A stretch of 64,000 nt of DNA from contig JAOANR010000013.1 in the NCBI GenBank assembly GCA_030278955.1, forward strand, positions 44,986,191-45,050,190, given 5' to 3'. Position numbers and translations under genes: made by a program. The notes beneath the pieces were generated by a model. That model worked only from the letters and a program-made list of their open reading frames with translations, searched no databases and was not told where the DNA came from. This stretch comes from Hygrophila difformis (Eukaryota; Streptophyta; Magnoliopsida; Lamiales; Acanthaceae). Shown here piece by piece: positions 1 through 12,048 of the stretch; within the stretch, counting starts at the first letter, position 1, and every line of letters begins with the position of its first letter.

Positions 1-302
1 TTCTCTACTTAGATCCTTGAATGTATTTGTGTGTTAGTGTTTCGAAAAATTGTGGGTTTAAAAACACATATGTTCGAAGCGAGCAGAGTTCGATTGCCGA
101 GAGTTCCTGGCTTCGTTTTCTTATTGGAATGTTTAGGGTTTCAAAAATTAGTTTGATATGGTTCATCATTGCGCACTTAAGGTGTTCGAAGAAATGTTTA
201 AACTATAATTTCATACAGCACTGTCTACAAAAATTCTTACTGTGATTTTTATTTGCAGTTATCATGGGATTCTTGCAAATCTTGTTGTCCCTGGCATGGT
301 TA

Positions 303-1526
303 ATGGCCCCGAAGCGCACTCGAGTGGTTGAAGACGACGAGAGTTCCCCACGAACAAGAATGGGGTGTAAGCCACAGAATGCACCATCTAGACTGAACAA
401 GAAGAAGTTCCTGACTGACGCTGCGCAAGAGAGGTATTACACAATGCATGATCAGAGGGCATACGTAGGAGAACGGGCATTTAAGGAGCAACATCTTCAG
501 GATGATAGGGTGGCACCTTTAGTGGATCGGTGGGGTTGGCACGAGCTTGCACTCCATCCGGAAGGTGAAGCACCAATTGATCTAGCGTTGGAAGTATTCG
601 CAAACATCCCGGATGCAGATGATGACATGTCAAATGTATTTGTACGTGGGAAAAGGGTGAATTTCTCGTCGGCAGCAATCAACGAGCATTTCGGCATACC
701 AAACGGAGGCATCTTCCGTTTACCTCCGGATGAGGTGCCTGTGTTGCCGGATTGGGCTTCACTTTGCACCCAGGAACCAGTGTCTTTGAACACGAAGAAC
801 AATTTAGAAGTCCGTACGCGGTGCCTAGATCCTCAATGGAAGTTCGTTGCATGTATTTGGAACGGACGCATAAGACCCACCCTACGGGAGAACTATGTCA
901 CTCGTGATGCATACGATTTGATTCACCACTTGGCGTTCGGAGGCACAATCAATGTTGGCTCCTTGATAAGAAGACATATGTTGGAAATATCTCATACTGC
1001 CTCGCTCGCTATCTCTCATATTCATCTCATATGGCGCATGTGTGTAGAAGCCCGTGTAGAAATTAACAGAAACGAAGAGAGGAAGCCACCGATGGGATCA
1101 TTCAAGGTGCACAAGTTCGCTGAGCGACGTGCTCGTATACAAAGTGGGAGAGATGCACCCGCAACAATAAATGAGGCGGATGACGGGGGCTTGATTCTTA
1201 TAGTCCCACCAGAACGTCCCCCAACACCACCACCACCACCGCCACCCGCTGCGCCACAACAAAATGACCAACATGAAGCCATGGACGCGGACCATCCAGC
1301 CCTCATGCCCCCACCCATGCCGCACGTGCACCAAGCGGGAATGGACTACACTGAGCTTGGTAGGATGTTTCAGGACCTGCGAGTTCACATTGATACAAGG
1401 TTCACACATATGCAGGATCATATTGATAATCGATTCACACAGATGCAGGCAAACTGGGACAGCAGAATGAACGAGGTGGAACGAGATATCAGAGACATTG
1501 GTGATATGTTGGATCGGTACGAGTAA
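303..1526 (+). CDS. Putative plant transposon protein-like gene, 407 aa
   Basis: This is an uninterrupted reading frame of 407 residues. I start it at the ATG at 303 (MAPKRTR), since an upstream in-frame ATG at 264 adds only a hydrophobic leader directly after an acceptor-like TTTGCAG. Residues about 60-260 (DRWGWHEL, VRGKRVNFS, INEHFGIPN, then a stretch ending LIWRMCVEARVEI) resemble the domain annotated in many plant genomes as putative plant transposon protein (PF20167-like). A proline run lies at about residues 312-322, and the C-terminus is predicted helical with repeats of the type D-x-RFT-x-MQ, which may form a coiled coil. No catalytic motif is visible. It faces the Ulp1-like gene at 4115-7313 across a repeat array, which suggests transposon origin. 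The family match is from memory of its motifs; the function is unknown. Confidence 0.6.
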   Translation: MAPKRTRVVEDDESSPRTRMGCKPQNAPSRLNKKKFLTDAAQERYYTMHDQRAYVGERAFKEQHLQDDRVAPLVDRWGWHELALHPEGEAPIDLALEVFANIPDADDDMSNVFVRGKRVNFSSAAINEHFGIPNGGIFRLPPDEVPVLPDWASLCTQEPVSLNTKNNLEVRTRCLDPQWKFVACIWNGRIRPTLRENYVTRDAYDLIHHLAFGGTINVGSLIRRHMLEISHTASLAISHIHLIWRMCVEARVEINRNEERKPPMGSFKVHKFAERRARIQSGRDAPATINEADDGGLILIVPPERPPTPPPPPPPAAPQQNDQHEAMDADHPALMPPPMPHVHQAGMDYTELGRMFQDLRVHIDTRFTHMQDHIDNRFTQMQANWDSRMNEVERDIRDIGDMLDRYE

Positions 1527-1788
1527 GCAGCCCCTGATATAGACCGATTCCGTCCTCCTAAGTAGTTTTTAGTGTTTACTGACTTTGTGTTCGAATGAGT
1601 AGTATCTTGTGGTTGTCCTATTAATGGCATGCTTGTAATCTTTTGTTATGCTATGAATGACAAGTAGTACAATGCAGGAACAATTGGTGTTGGTATTTTG
1701 TCGCAACATGTGAATGGTAGTTTGTTATGCTATGAATGTTATTGTGTTTTAAACATCTAACATGACATCTCTCTCATGGTATTACTAA

Positions 1789-3960
1789 ATGGGACGGAGA
1801 AGGAGTGCGTTCAAAAGGTCTTATGTTTCAGAAAGTATGGGACGGTGTTCGGACGGGAAAATTGGACCGTCCATATACAAATTAATTGCAACAGACGGTC
1901 CTGGTAGAGCGGGACGGTCCTACGTGACCGTCCCGAAACCGTCCTATAGAACCTGCCCTCATTCAGTATGTGTTGGGACGGTCATGAAACGGTATTGTGA
2001 CCGTCCACATGACCGTGCCCGTCCTTAGCCAATAAGGGCTTTCCCATTGACGGTATAGCCTATTTACCAATGTGGACTAATGACAACTTACCAAGTTTCG
2101 TGCAAGTAGTTTACCAATCCAACCCTACCCTATTTACCAAGTTCTGTGTAGTAGGGATTACCAATTTACACTATAGCCCATTTACCAATTTACACTAATG
2201 TCAGCTTACCAAGTTTTGTGCATATAGCTTACCAGGTTAACACTATCCTATTTACCAAGTCGTATGTAGTGGGTTTACCAATTCACGGAACACTACAATT
2301 TTTTCGTATCGGGTATACCAAGTCTCTCTAGACAATTTACCAATATACATGTAAAGGTTTTACCAACTCACACTCTAGCCTATTTACCAAGTTTTTTGGC
2401 AAAGGGCTTACCAGTTGAGAGTATAGCCTATTTACCAATGTAGACTAAAGCGAATTTACCAAGTTTCGTGCAAATAGTTTACCAACCCAACCCTACCCTA
2501 TTTACCAAGTTCTGTGTAGTAGGGATTACCAATTTACACTATAGCCCATTTACCAATGTACACTTATCAGAGCTTACCAAGTTTTGTGCATTTAGCTTAC
2601 CAGTTTAACACTATCCTATTTACCAAGTCTTATGTTTCAGAAAGTATGGGACGGTGTTGGGACGGGCAAATTGGACCGTCCATATACAAATTAATTGCAA
2701 CAGACGGTCCTGGTAGAGCGGGACGGTCCTACGTGACCGTCCCGAAACCGTCCTATAGAACCTGCCCTCATTCAGTATGTGTTGGGACGGTCATGAAACG
2801 GTATCGTGACCGTCCACATGACCGTGCCCGTCCTTAGCCAATAAGGGCTTTCCCATTGACGGTATAGCCTATTTACCAATGTGGACTAATGACAACTTAC
2901 CAAGTTTCGTGCAAGTAGTTTACCAATCCAACCCTACCCTATTTACCAAGTTCTGTGTAGTAGGGATTACCAATTTACACTATAGCCCATTTACCAATTT
3001 ACACTAATGTCAGCTTACCAAATTTTGTGCATATTGCTTACCAGGTTAACACTATCCTATTTACCAAGTCCTATGTAGTGGGTTTACCAATTCACGGAAC
3101 AATTTTTTCGTATCGGGTATACCAAGTCTCTCTAGCCAATTTACCAATATACATGTAAAGGTTTTACCAAATCACACTTTAGCCTATTTACCAAGTTTTT
3201 TGGCGAAGGGCTTACCAGTTGAGAGTATAGTCTATTTACCAATGTAGACTAAAGAGAACTTACCAAGTATTCTGCATATAGTTTACCAATCCAACCATAC
3301 CTTATTTACCAAGTTCAATGTAGTGGGGATTACCAATTAGACACTAGGCCATTTACCAACGTACACTACTGACAACTTACCAAGTTTTGTGCAAATAGCT
3401 TACCAGTTTAACCTATCCTATTTACCAAGTTTTATGTAGTGGGTTTACCAATTCACGGAACAGTACAATGAGTGTATAGGACGGTCCATGGGGAACGTCC
3501 AACTCACCGTCCGCGGACCCTCCCAACTGCCATCAGTCCTTTAGGGACGGTCATAGGACGGTTGCCCGAGCCTCATTTTCACCGTCCCTTATGTCCTGCA
3601 ATGATAAACGGTCCTGCTTCAGTAAGGACGGTCCACGGGGACCGTCCTTTGGCCGTCCTCTGAGGACAGCTTCAGCTAGTGTAATTGGGACGCTAGGGGG
3701 ACGGTTTTTCAAGCGTCCACTCCACCGTCCCTTATATCCTGGATCTAAACGAAGGTCCTGCTTCAGCCAGGACAGTCCCCAGTGACCGTCCTTTAGCCGT
3801 CCTCTCAAGACAGGTTCTTGGACATGTCAATTGGGACGCCATAAGGACGGTATTCATGGCCGTCCCATAACCGTCTCACCAAAACAGTAATATTTTAGTG
3901 TAATGCTACCAACATTCATATATTAATCTTACCAAATTGTCTAATACAAATTTACCAAGA
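1789..3960. repeat. TTACCAA / GGACGG repeat array between convergent genes
   Basis: Several dozen copies of TTACCAA, nearly all in one orientation and about 20-30 bp apart, fill 2040-3460 and reappear at 3900-3960. Three blocks rich in GGACGG/CCGTCC (about 1789-2035, 2647-2840 and 3475-3890) interrupt them. A longer direct repeat of about 630 bp starts at 1818 and again at 2627, an offset of 809 bp. The last GGACGG block ends near 3901 in TTTTAGTG, whose complement begins CACTAAAA. Dense short motifs of this kind are typical of subterminal regions of CACTA or Mutator-like elements, but no matching second terminus was found in the window. Confidence 0.75.
1818..3260 (+). repeat. Long direct repeat, two copies offset 809 bp
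   Basis: The segment starting GTCTTATGTTTCAG at 1818 recurs at 2627 and stays closely similar for roughly 630 bp in each copy, including the GGACGG block and the TTACCAA-rich stretch after it. Differences are point changes and a 5-bp indel (CACTA, near 2289 versus 3095). It shows that the array grew by segmental tandem duplication as well as by amplification of the short motif. Confidence 0.8.
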
Positions 3961-4114
3961 CTACCATAATCAATTACTAGCTTTCTTGAACACTTTAAAA
4001 CAAGTTTCTAAAACCCTCAAAAATCAGAATTCAACTTTGCAAAAAGCCCACATCCACCTACACATTTCCATATACATATACTAAACATTCCCACAAGACA
4101 ACCTTCCATATACA

Positions 4115-7100
4115 TCAACCAATCGAATCTAGTACCAAGCTCTTAGCATCGGTTAGGATTGTATAAGCAATATGCGCTCTAGATGCTTCGATGGAAACGG
4201 TCTTCGAATCATGCCAAAATGTTGCGTTGCTCCGGGCATAGCATTCGCTCCACAGGCATACATACACACCGCAATCCATTGACCCCGACTCTTGTTGCCT
4301 ACTAGGTAATTCTTTCAATGTGCCGGACATCTTTATCCCCCACATCTCGCAACATGCTTTCCAAAAGTTTACCTATCAAAATTTCACCAAAACATGTAAA
4401 AAAAGGCTACACATAAAACAACCAACAACCAAATACCAATTGTTTTTTTTTTTTTTATTTTCTACAATATCACTTACAAGCTTTCTCCGACGTGTCTTCA
4501 AACGTGGATCGGACCTCATTGAGTTCATGCCATACACCTTGCCATCTTCTAAGTCAAGAATCACCATATGCCAGTGAAAGAGGTTATCATCATTTATCGG
4601 GCATATGATGTACCTCAGTTGACTTGAACTCTTGCTCAGACATATTTTGCGAACCTGGTTCGCACAAAAGCCGTTCATTTTATTCAAAAATTGTTCGCAT
4701 TCATTAGCTTCCCACTCAATCTTGTCCGGTGGATAAAACTCATGCATTGTAGTCTCTATGTTTTGCTACAACAAAAAAATGTGAGCACATCAATCAAACT
4801 TGATTTCGAATATTATAAAATATTTTTTATACAGACTACTCACCGCTGCCAATGTGCTCAAGAAGGCCGCGCGACAAGGGAAACCTTCTCGCTTTTGGTA
4901 GTCATCCGATGCAATTATCTCCAAATACGCATCTATGATGGTACCTTCTAAAGGTTCGTTCGTCAACAGATGTAGTAAATGATCAGTATACACTGCAGAA
5001 CCTTCCCCCTCCCACATAAGACTCCTATGGCTCCCATTAAATGCACAATATCAGCACCACAAAAGTCAGTCAAAATTTAGACCAAAATAATGGCATGATT
5101 TTATATTTTACACTTACTTTTTAAGCTCTCCATCTATGAAACGATCAAGCAACGCCCTCCTCGCATCATCAACGATCTCTCGCCCGCTCCAATCCCTTCT
5201 CCCCTTATACCCCTCGGCGAAGGCAGCGTCACCGATGGCGATTATTTCCAGCTCATCCAGTAAAATCTATACAATTCAACCCTTACTTATAACTAACTAA
5301 ATTCAAATAATTTGTGCAAATTAAATAAAAATGGAGAAATGATTGCTAACAATTACACTTAACAATATAATCCACTTACCGGATCTTCACAAGGAACCGC
5401 CCGCTTACTCTTTCTCACCGGCCTCGGGGATGTCTTCGGATCTGTGTAATCCGGATCAATCTTTCTCCTCCTATCTTTCCTGCTTTGCACATTCTTAATC
5501 AGTGAGGAGGGCGATTTCTTGCCCGGTCCTTGGACATCATCCCCCTGTTCTTCATCCTCTACTTCCTCCTGCAACCCTGCATCCTCCATGCCCACGTTCT
5601 CTTCCCCCTCATTCATCCCTTCATTCGCCTCCAGCCGTTCATTCCCTTTCGACCCTACATTTTCCGCTTCCGCATTCTCTCGCACCTCCTTCAACCCTTC
5701 ACTCACCTCCCCAGCCGGCACATCACCAACCACCTTATTCTTATCTAGCTCATTCCCCACATCCACATCCGTCGTGATAAGCAATTGCACTCCATCTGGA
5801 TTATCGTGTACCTCCTCCTCCTCCTCATAATTTCTCTCATCTGCTTCCCCCTCCGATTCCTACATGTATGCAGAATATTTTGTCAATATTAACAAGAAGA
5901 ATAAAATAGTAAAGATGGATGAGTGTACCGATGTGAGAACCCTCGCCGGCTGAAACAGTCTCTTCTCCTCCGCCAATGCCACAAACCTAGCTACATCCTC
6001 ACGTGTCACCTCCCTCAATTCTTCCCTGCATCCTTCAATCTTGCCGGATCTATCCGCCCATCTTGTAACTCTCGGGAATCTCAAAATATGGATTGGCTTG
6101 CCATACTTTGGAATCCTCTCATACATCCATGCCTACAATTAAATAGAATCAACAAAATGCATAGGTTAGTTCCACATCACCAAACTATCAAATCCCCATT
6201 ATTTGCTGTACGATATAAAATACTTACCATTAACCCTACTGTGCATCCGTTCACGTACGAAGATTTTCCCTCCACAAAACATTTCATGGACTCCAACAGA
6301 TACGAGTACACGAACGGTCCCCATGCATACTCCCTCACTTTCCCGCTATCCTCCGCGTAATGCCATAGGTACTTGGGCGTTGTGTACCCGGTGTTGGGAA
6401 ATAGGAGGCAGTTAAATACAAGCAATACATATATGCTTGCGTACTCCTCAAGACTGCATCGTTCTATCCCCTCCTCCCCTACCCCTGCCAAGTCACGTAG
6501 AATCTTTGCTATTTCATTTCTCTTCACATCACTACACCTACCATCAAAAAACTTCTTCGATATCATAGGCTCGTCCTCCAACCTCTTTTCAATGTAATGT
6601 CCTACGTGCCTCAACCCAAGCACGCATGACAACTCCTTGGCCTTGAACTCCACCCTAATGCCATTTCCCACTATAAATCTCCTTGTTTCCGGTTCAAAGG
6701 CTTCTAGCACTGCTTGCATCCGAGCTTGATATGCATTGTCCTTGCACACCTTTCTCAAATGCCCAAAACCCGTGGCCTCTATGGCTTCTCTTTGACCTTG
6801 AGACCATCGGACCTCCACCTCATCCACAAGCTCCCGTAAATATTTTGCAGAGCACCGGGGGGCTTGCATTTTAGTCTCCTTCGTGACACCTATAAAAAGC
6901 CACTTCAAACAATCATTTCCCATTCAAGAAAACAACCTTATCTAACAATGCATAACACTACATTCTACCACACACATAACACTCTAATAACTTAAACTCT
7001 ATCCTTTTCCACCAAATTATCCATTCTAACATTTCATCGAACACGTTATGATCAATTTCAAGACTTTCATCAAAATCATTACCCACGCAACACATTTCAA

Positions 7101-7313
7101 CACTTCTACAAATCACATTAGATAGCCACAAAAACAACATAAAGATCAATTCCCAATATTATTTACAACACATTTCATAAACCTAACTTAATGTATGTCA
7201 TAACCTAATTTCATGTTTAACCAACAATAGCACAAGAAATTATTGAAATTTCCCTTACCCGGATTGCTCTGCTCACCCCCTTCCAAATGACCGAGCTTCC
7301 TCTTTGGTGGCAT
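4115..7313 (-). CDS. Ulp1-like (C48) cysteine protease gene, 8 exons, 760 aa
   Basis: Exons by plus coordinates: 7259-7313, 6228-6889, 5929-6132, 5380-5859, 5118-5266, 4844-5030, 4478-4765, 4115-4372. Together they give 2,283 nt, an exact open frame of 760 residues. The N-terminal part (exons 2-3) resembles the DUF1985-type domain that often precedes Ulp1 proteases in plant transposon-borne genes. Exon 4 is an acidic, glutamate-rich linker ending in a basic stretch. The last two exons carry the peptidase: FHWHMVILD with the catalytic histidine, VYGMNSM where an aspartate is usual, and QQESGSMDCGVYV with the glutamine and nucleophilic cysteine. The family cleaves SUMO-like conjugates. The Asp-to-Asn change may affect activity. 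An intact frame suggests either a recent transposon gene or a retained host gene. Confidence 0.75.
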
Positions 7314-7399
7314 TACTTCCCAATCCCTCTTCTTCCACTTCTTCCTAGTTCGGTCTACACTTGGCGATTCCAAATCCCCGCCTAGTACCCAGGTTATGC

Positions 7400-7883
7400 A
7401 ATTTTTTCGTTCGACAGCATCCACACTTGCCCTCTCCCAATTCCGCCGCCGTCAGCAACTTCCAGGAGCCTCGACGTCGCGTCGCGTGCTTCTTCTCTTC
7501 TCGGTTTCGGTCGACGAGAAGGTCGCTCCCTTCTCTTCCCTTCGAGTCTCGGTTCTTTTCAGTTGTCTCTCCCGCTTCTCTCGTTCTTCGGTTAAGGAAT
7601 TTGAATGAAAAGGGTTAATGGGATTAGTGGGATTAGTGAAATAGGGTGGGTCTTTCTCTCGAAGTCAATTGTGGAATGGGGGCGTAAACTCGAAGGAATT
7701 GAGGGATGGGGCTTAGACAATAAGAAAGTTTTTTCAATAGGGACTGGGCCCTCATTTTCCGAAGTTATAATTGGGCTTATACAAAGCCCAATAAACTGAG
7801 TCATTACCATTCTGCCAGAGCAAAGATAAGGTAGCCAAGGAGGATAACGGACTAACGAGGAAGGAGAGGAGAGCACCACCACA
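7400..7883. promoter_or_regulatory. Divergent promoter region of Ulp1-like gene and RPL34c, with site II motifs
   Basis: The 570 bp between the two ATGs (7313 minus, 7884 plus) must hold both promoters. Close to the ribosomal gene are TGGGCC at 7745-7750, TGGGCT at 7772-7777 and AGCCCA at 7785-7790. These are site II elements (TGGGCY), a known feature of plant genes for ribosomal proteins and other translation components. They lie about 95-140 bp upstream of the RPL34 start codon. Confidence 0.6.
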
Positions 7884-8826
7884 ATGGCGTACTGTCTGTC
7901 GACGGGAACGACTGTATGTTGCAGAGCCGGTAGTTCTACAAATGGCGCATCGGCTTCACTTTCCCTGCTGACGGGCTCGGGGACGAGAAACTCTGTATCG
8001 CTTAATTTCAAACCCAAGGCCCTGACTTTTCCGGGGATGCTTTTGCATTGTTCCTTCACTCCCTCGTCCCTTTCTTTCTCTTCCGGGGGCTCTTCTTTCG
8101 GAGGTGATTTTTGCTTCACGTTTTCGAATTTTTTTAGTTTGTTTGATTTTTTGAGTAAGATTTTCCACGAATTCCCTAGCATTTTCTGATTTCTTTAAAC
8201 CTTCGATTACGGTCTCTGCAATTGTTAGTCTGCTGGTGAAATTCAATTTGTGTGTTGTGGAATTTTCTCAGCCCGTGGGTATTATTCATTCATGATGCAT
8301 TGCTGTAGCTACTGAATATCAAATTTGAATGTAGAATCGAGCTTGATTCCTCATATCGTAATCCTGTTTGGGATTGATCACTTTCAATAATGACTTTGGA
8401 ATAATTATTTTATCCTACGTAAAATGTTTAGTTTATAGGATTAAGGCGTGAATTAATCTAGGTGGTTTACAATTATGGTAATTGGTTGGAAATAGTCATT
8501 TTCTGTGTGATTATGTTAATCTATCCCATCACAAAAAACATGCCCTCTGTGTTTTGTTCTCAGGATTTGGATTGGGTTTGGACATGAACTCTAGCTTGGG
8601 GACTGTGGGGAATAAGAGGCGTGGTGGTTTTGTGGTGAGGGCATCAAAATACAGGCTTTGTCAAACCAAGAGAAATAGGTCGAGGAAATCACTTGCTCGC
8701 ACTCATGGTTTCCGAAAGCGAATGAGCACCACTAGTGGAAGAGCAGTTCTTAAGCGTAGGCGTGCCAAAGGGCGCTGGGCTTTGTGCACGAAAACCAACC
8801 CCTGCAGTGGGAAGAGGCGCATTTAA
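7884..8826 (+). CDS. RPL34: Plastid 50S ribosomal protein bL34c, 2 exons, 160 aa
   Basis: Exon 1 is 7884-8103 and exon 2 is 8564-8826, joined in phase 1 to give 160 residues. The first 80 or so are a serine-rich plastid transit peptide. The mature part carries the bL34 signature: [19 protein letters not shown], then [13 protein letters not shown]. It ends in a [11 protein letters not shown] tail like that of other plastid L34 proteins. bL34 is a small, very basic component of the large subunit of plastid ribosomes, near the peptide exit region. Length and the single intron at the end of the transit-peptide region match the family. The start is the first ATG in the frame, with ACAATGGCG context. 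Confidence 0.95.
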
Positions 8827-10022
8827 TCCTTTAGCATTTTGCTCTCTGTATTGAAATGTGCAAGGTAACGCATGAATTGTGATGGGATCAAGTGTATTCT
8901 GTGTTTTCTATATTGTAATTTTGTAGAAGATATTTGGATTTTTTTTCCTACATGTTTAAGTATATATTTATGTTATCTATGCTCCATTTTGATTTCTGCT
9001 TGCTCATGTTTGATGCTATAACACTCAATCTCGTGAGAAGTGTGTTTATGTCTTAGGCTACTTCACTTGACGCAATCTTTGTTCTTTTCTGCAACTGCGT
9101 TTTTCATCGTAGCCATGCCCACTTATTGTACTGCATTCATGCATACAGTGCTTGATCCATCAGACTTGTGCTGGATGTAGCTTGAATCTTGAGTTTGGGG
9201 TTATGCAGAAGATAAATTGGGGCTGTGGTCAGCGCATTTGTTTGACATGGTTGTGAACCTTATTTTATTTTGGTCCTATCTGTTATACTTGAAGCAAATA
9301 TATCAATCAAATGATGATACATCTGTGCTATAATATGTTGTTATCAATTGAATGTTTCTATTTATATGGTCTCTGTTGGAGTAGAGATGTATGGTGGAAT
9401 GGTGAAAAGGAACCTGTGGATACCGTCTGCAGGTTGGGGTTCTTATGATATTCTCCGTAGAGACAATACTATTGTCTTTTTGTAGAAAACAGAAAATCAA
9501 AGATGCCTACAAACGGTACAGAGGCATTTCCCAGGTTAGCACCGTAAGCAAATCATAGCCTTTAGTGCAAGCAAAGATGCAGAGGTGAAGCTGCTCGACC
9601 CTTTACCCCGTGGTTGGTCGACAAACTTGAGGCGAGGCAGCGTAGTGATTTCCAAGTTCCCACAACATTAGGATACAATCTTACATAAATGGCCAAAATT
9701 GATGTTGAGAGCAGGACAAGGAACCTCAATAGAGTTATAAACTCGTACCCAAACACAAATTAGAGACCTCACATCCAGGCAAGTTCGAGCATTTATTGCC
9801 TAGGTAATTTCATTAACTGCATACTTTCCTGTTACATTACTGCATTTAAGGAGGTTCTTTCATACACTCAAATTTCAAACATAAAGCAAAGCCTCGCAGA
9901 AGTTGTTGCCTTACATCCAACCTTAACAAATTTTACTGCTCTAAGTTGGTCATAGCATTGTCAGAAACTCAAATTACATCAACAAATTTGATAACTTTCA
10001 TTTAAGCAAGGCATCATGGACT
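8827..10022. other. Intergenic between RPL34c and remorin
   Basis: The first few hundred bases are the likely 3' UTR of RPL34, and the last hundred or so that of the convergent remorin gene. I see no coding similarity, tRNA or clear repeat in the remainder. Confidence 0.5.
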
Positions 10023-11418
10023 TTAAAAGCATAGACAAGTTGGTGGAAGTTTTCCGGTCGATCTGATTTTGTTTGCCTTTTCTTTCGCTTTGAACTCTTC
10101 ATTCCTGCGGTTCTGCTCCGCTTGTGCCCGTGCTCCTCCTGCTATGCCTTCAATTCTCGTGATTTCGCTGTGGTATTCCTTTACTGCTTTCGTTCTTCTC
10201 TTGTCCAGTTCAGCCTGATTATCAGTTCTCTTGATGCATAAGTGAATTGCACTAATATTGTTTAGAATGAAAGGTACCAATGGAGGGAACCAAGTACTAC
10301 TAACCTCTATTCTTTCTATTCTGCGTTTTGCCTTTTTCTTTTTCTTGCCTTCCCAGTCATCAATTGTGGCCCTCAGCTTCTCATACCTGAAATTCGCCCA
10401 ACGCATATGTTAGTACACATTACAACGGTGTCTGAGCTATGACAAGGAATGAACTTACCGCTCCCCAATGCTTGCTAGCTCTTCTTTCTCCCAGGCATCT
10501 GCCTTGGCATCAGCAGGCCCAAGTTTTGCACTAGGAACCCTTCTTGGCTCAAATGATGGATGGGCAGTTTCAGGGGTTTTGATGTCACTGATGTTTAATT
10601 GTTTATCTGCAGGTGATTTAGGCCTCTTTGTGGATGGCGCGCGTTCAGGCTCCTTCTTACCTGCTGTCCCTTCAGGGTTCTTGTTAGAATCTTCATCCAC
10701 ATCAGCAAAACTTATTTTCTTCTTGATGGATGGTGCCTTTTCGGGCTTCTTACTACTGGTCGAGCTGCCATCTCGATCCTTAAAACTTGCTCTCGAAGCT
10801 TCATCTGACAGAGATTTACGCAGGCATTCAATACCATAGTCGAATCAAGGAATCAAAACTTCCAGAAATATGGTAAAGTTGGATAGAATTCTTTTTACCT
10901 GAGGACTTCAGCACACTTTTTAATGGTTCGGGGGGAGCTCTAGTATCGTCTACTTTGCTCTTCATCTTGGTCGAGTTCTTATCCGGGACACCTGAAGTCA
11001 TATCCTTCCAATCCCTGGATTTGGATTCTTCAAGTGATTGAATAGCATAAGCTGCAGCAGCAACTGCAGTCGGGTAATCAACGCCACTGAAATCGTTTTC
11101 CCAACTCATCTGTCTTGAGAACTGTCTCTTTATCCAACTCTGCCCTCTTTTCTTATCTGCAGGCAACTTAGATCATTAATCAATCATCCTAGGTAGCATT
11201 GCAAACCATAGATACGTGAAAAACTCTAGCTTTTACCTCTTGCAGATTGTGTTCTTTCAGGTTGTGTACTCCTGTCTCCTGTGTCGCCTCTGTTATCCTG
11301 CCGCGTGCTGGACAATCTCGCCCTGAAAAGATCCCAGTCAGCACATTCATATACTTCTAAGACGGTATGGTTCAGTTTTCGATTTTTTTTACCTTGTCTG
11401 CTTAATCAGGATATCCAT
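10023..11418 (-). CDS. Remorin family protein, 6 exons, 329 aa
   Basis: Exons: 11393-11418, 11237-11322, 10899-11156, 10459-10804, 10305-10386, 10023-10214; the sum is 990 nt and the frame closes. The short first exon encodes MDILIKQTR, a start like that of long-N-terminus remorins. A disordered, serine/lysine-rich region follows to about residue 220. The C-terminal remorin domain begins at WEKEELASIGERYEKL and includes a lysine run, a predicted coiled coil (IERIEAELDKRRTKAVKEY) and RAQAEQNRRNEEFKAKEKAN. The protein ends in CLCF, cysteines of the type that can be acylated in remorins. Remorins are plant-specific scaffolds of plasma-membrane nanodomains, involved in cell-to-cell traffic and responses to microbes. 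The subgroup is not assigned. Confidence 0.92.
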
Positions 11419-12048
11419 TTGTTTGTTTTCCTACAGATGTTGTGATATTGCCATGATTTGGTGGTTATTTGAAGGAGAAGTGTAAGAAGAGAAAAACTTG
11501 TTGAGGTTTGTTGGGTAATAGGGAGAAGTAACCTGTGCCATATGCTTTGCATACAAGCACTGCTTTGCATCTTTTTACCCCTCATTGAAAAGCATACTTT
11601 TCTTCATCTTTCTGGTTACCTTTTGGATCATGTAAAAAAATTTCTTACCCCTTGACATCAAATAGTCATTCAGGATAATTCTAGTCCAAGTTATTCCTTC
11701 TTGATATGCTTTTCCAATGTCTATTCCATGACATATCATTAATATTCCCCCGGAAGGAATGTGAACTAAATTAGCCAGTAAAAAAGCTTACCTTTTTTTT
11801 TTTGGTTTGTTTTTTAAATTAATCAATAAAATGATGGCTTCAAATTTCAATTCATATCTCCTTGACATTGTAACATGTCGAAAATAATAAAATATGATAA
11901 TCAGCAGACAAATGATTTGTAAGATAAGGGCAATGATATAGAATGCGTGTGAATACTTATGAACACACATATAAACAGCATCATAGGAAAACCCTCCAAA
12001 GGTTGAAAAAAATTCCTACAAATGTTGTTGAGGGTAAGGATCAATTAA
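11419..12048. other. Intergenic / 5' region of remorin
   Basis: AT-rich sequence between the remorin start and the 3' end of the GH79 gene. It should hold the remorin 5' UTR and promoter. No other feature was recognised. Confidence 0.45.

Noticed and set aside
2289..2310. CACTACAATTTTTTCG as a CACTA terminus
   Set aside because: The same place in the second repeat unit (3095) lacks the CACTA letters because of a 5-bp indel, and no inverted partner or 3-bp duplication was found.
1789..3960. CRISPR-like array
   Set aside because: The sequence is plant nuclear; TTACCAA words are only 7 bp with irregular spacing and no spacer structure.
5502..5830. Plus-strand serine/proline-rich ORFs
   Set aside because: Antisense shadow of the acidic linker exon of the Ulp1-like gene.
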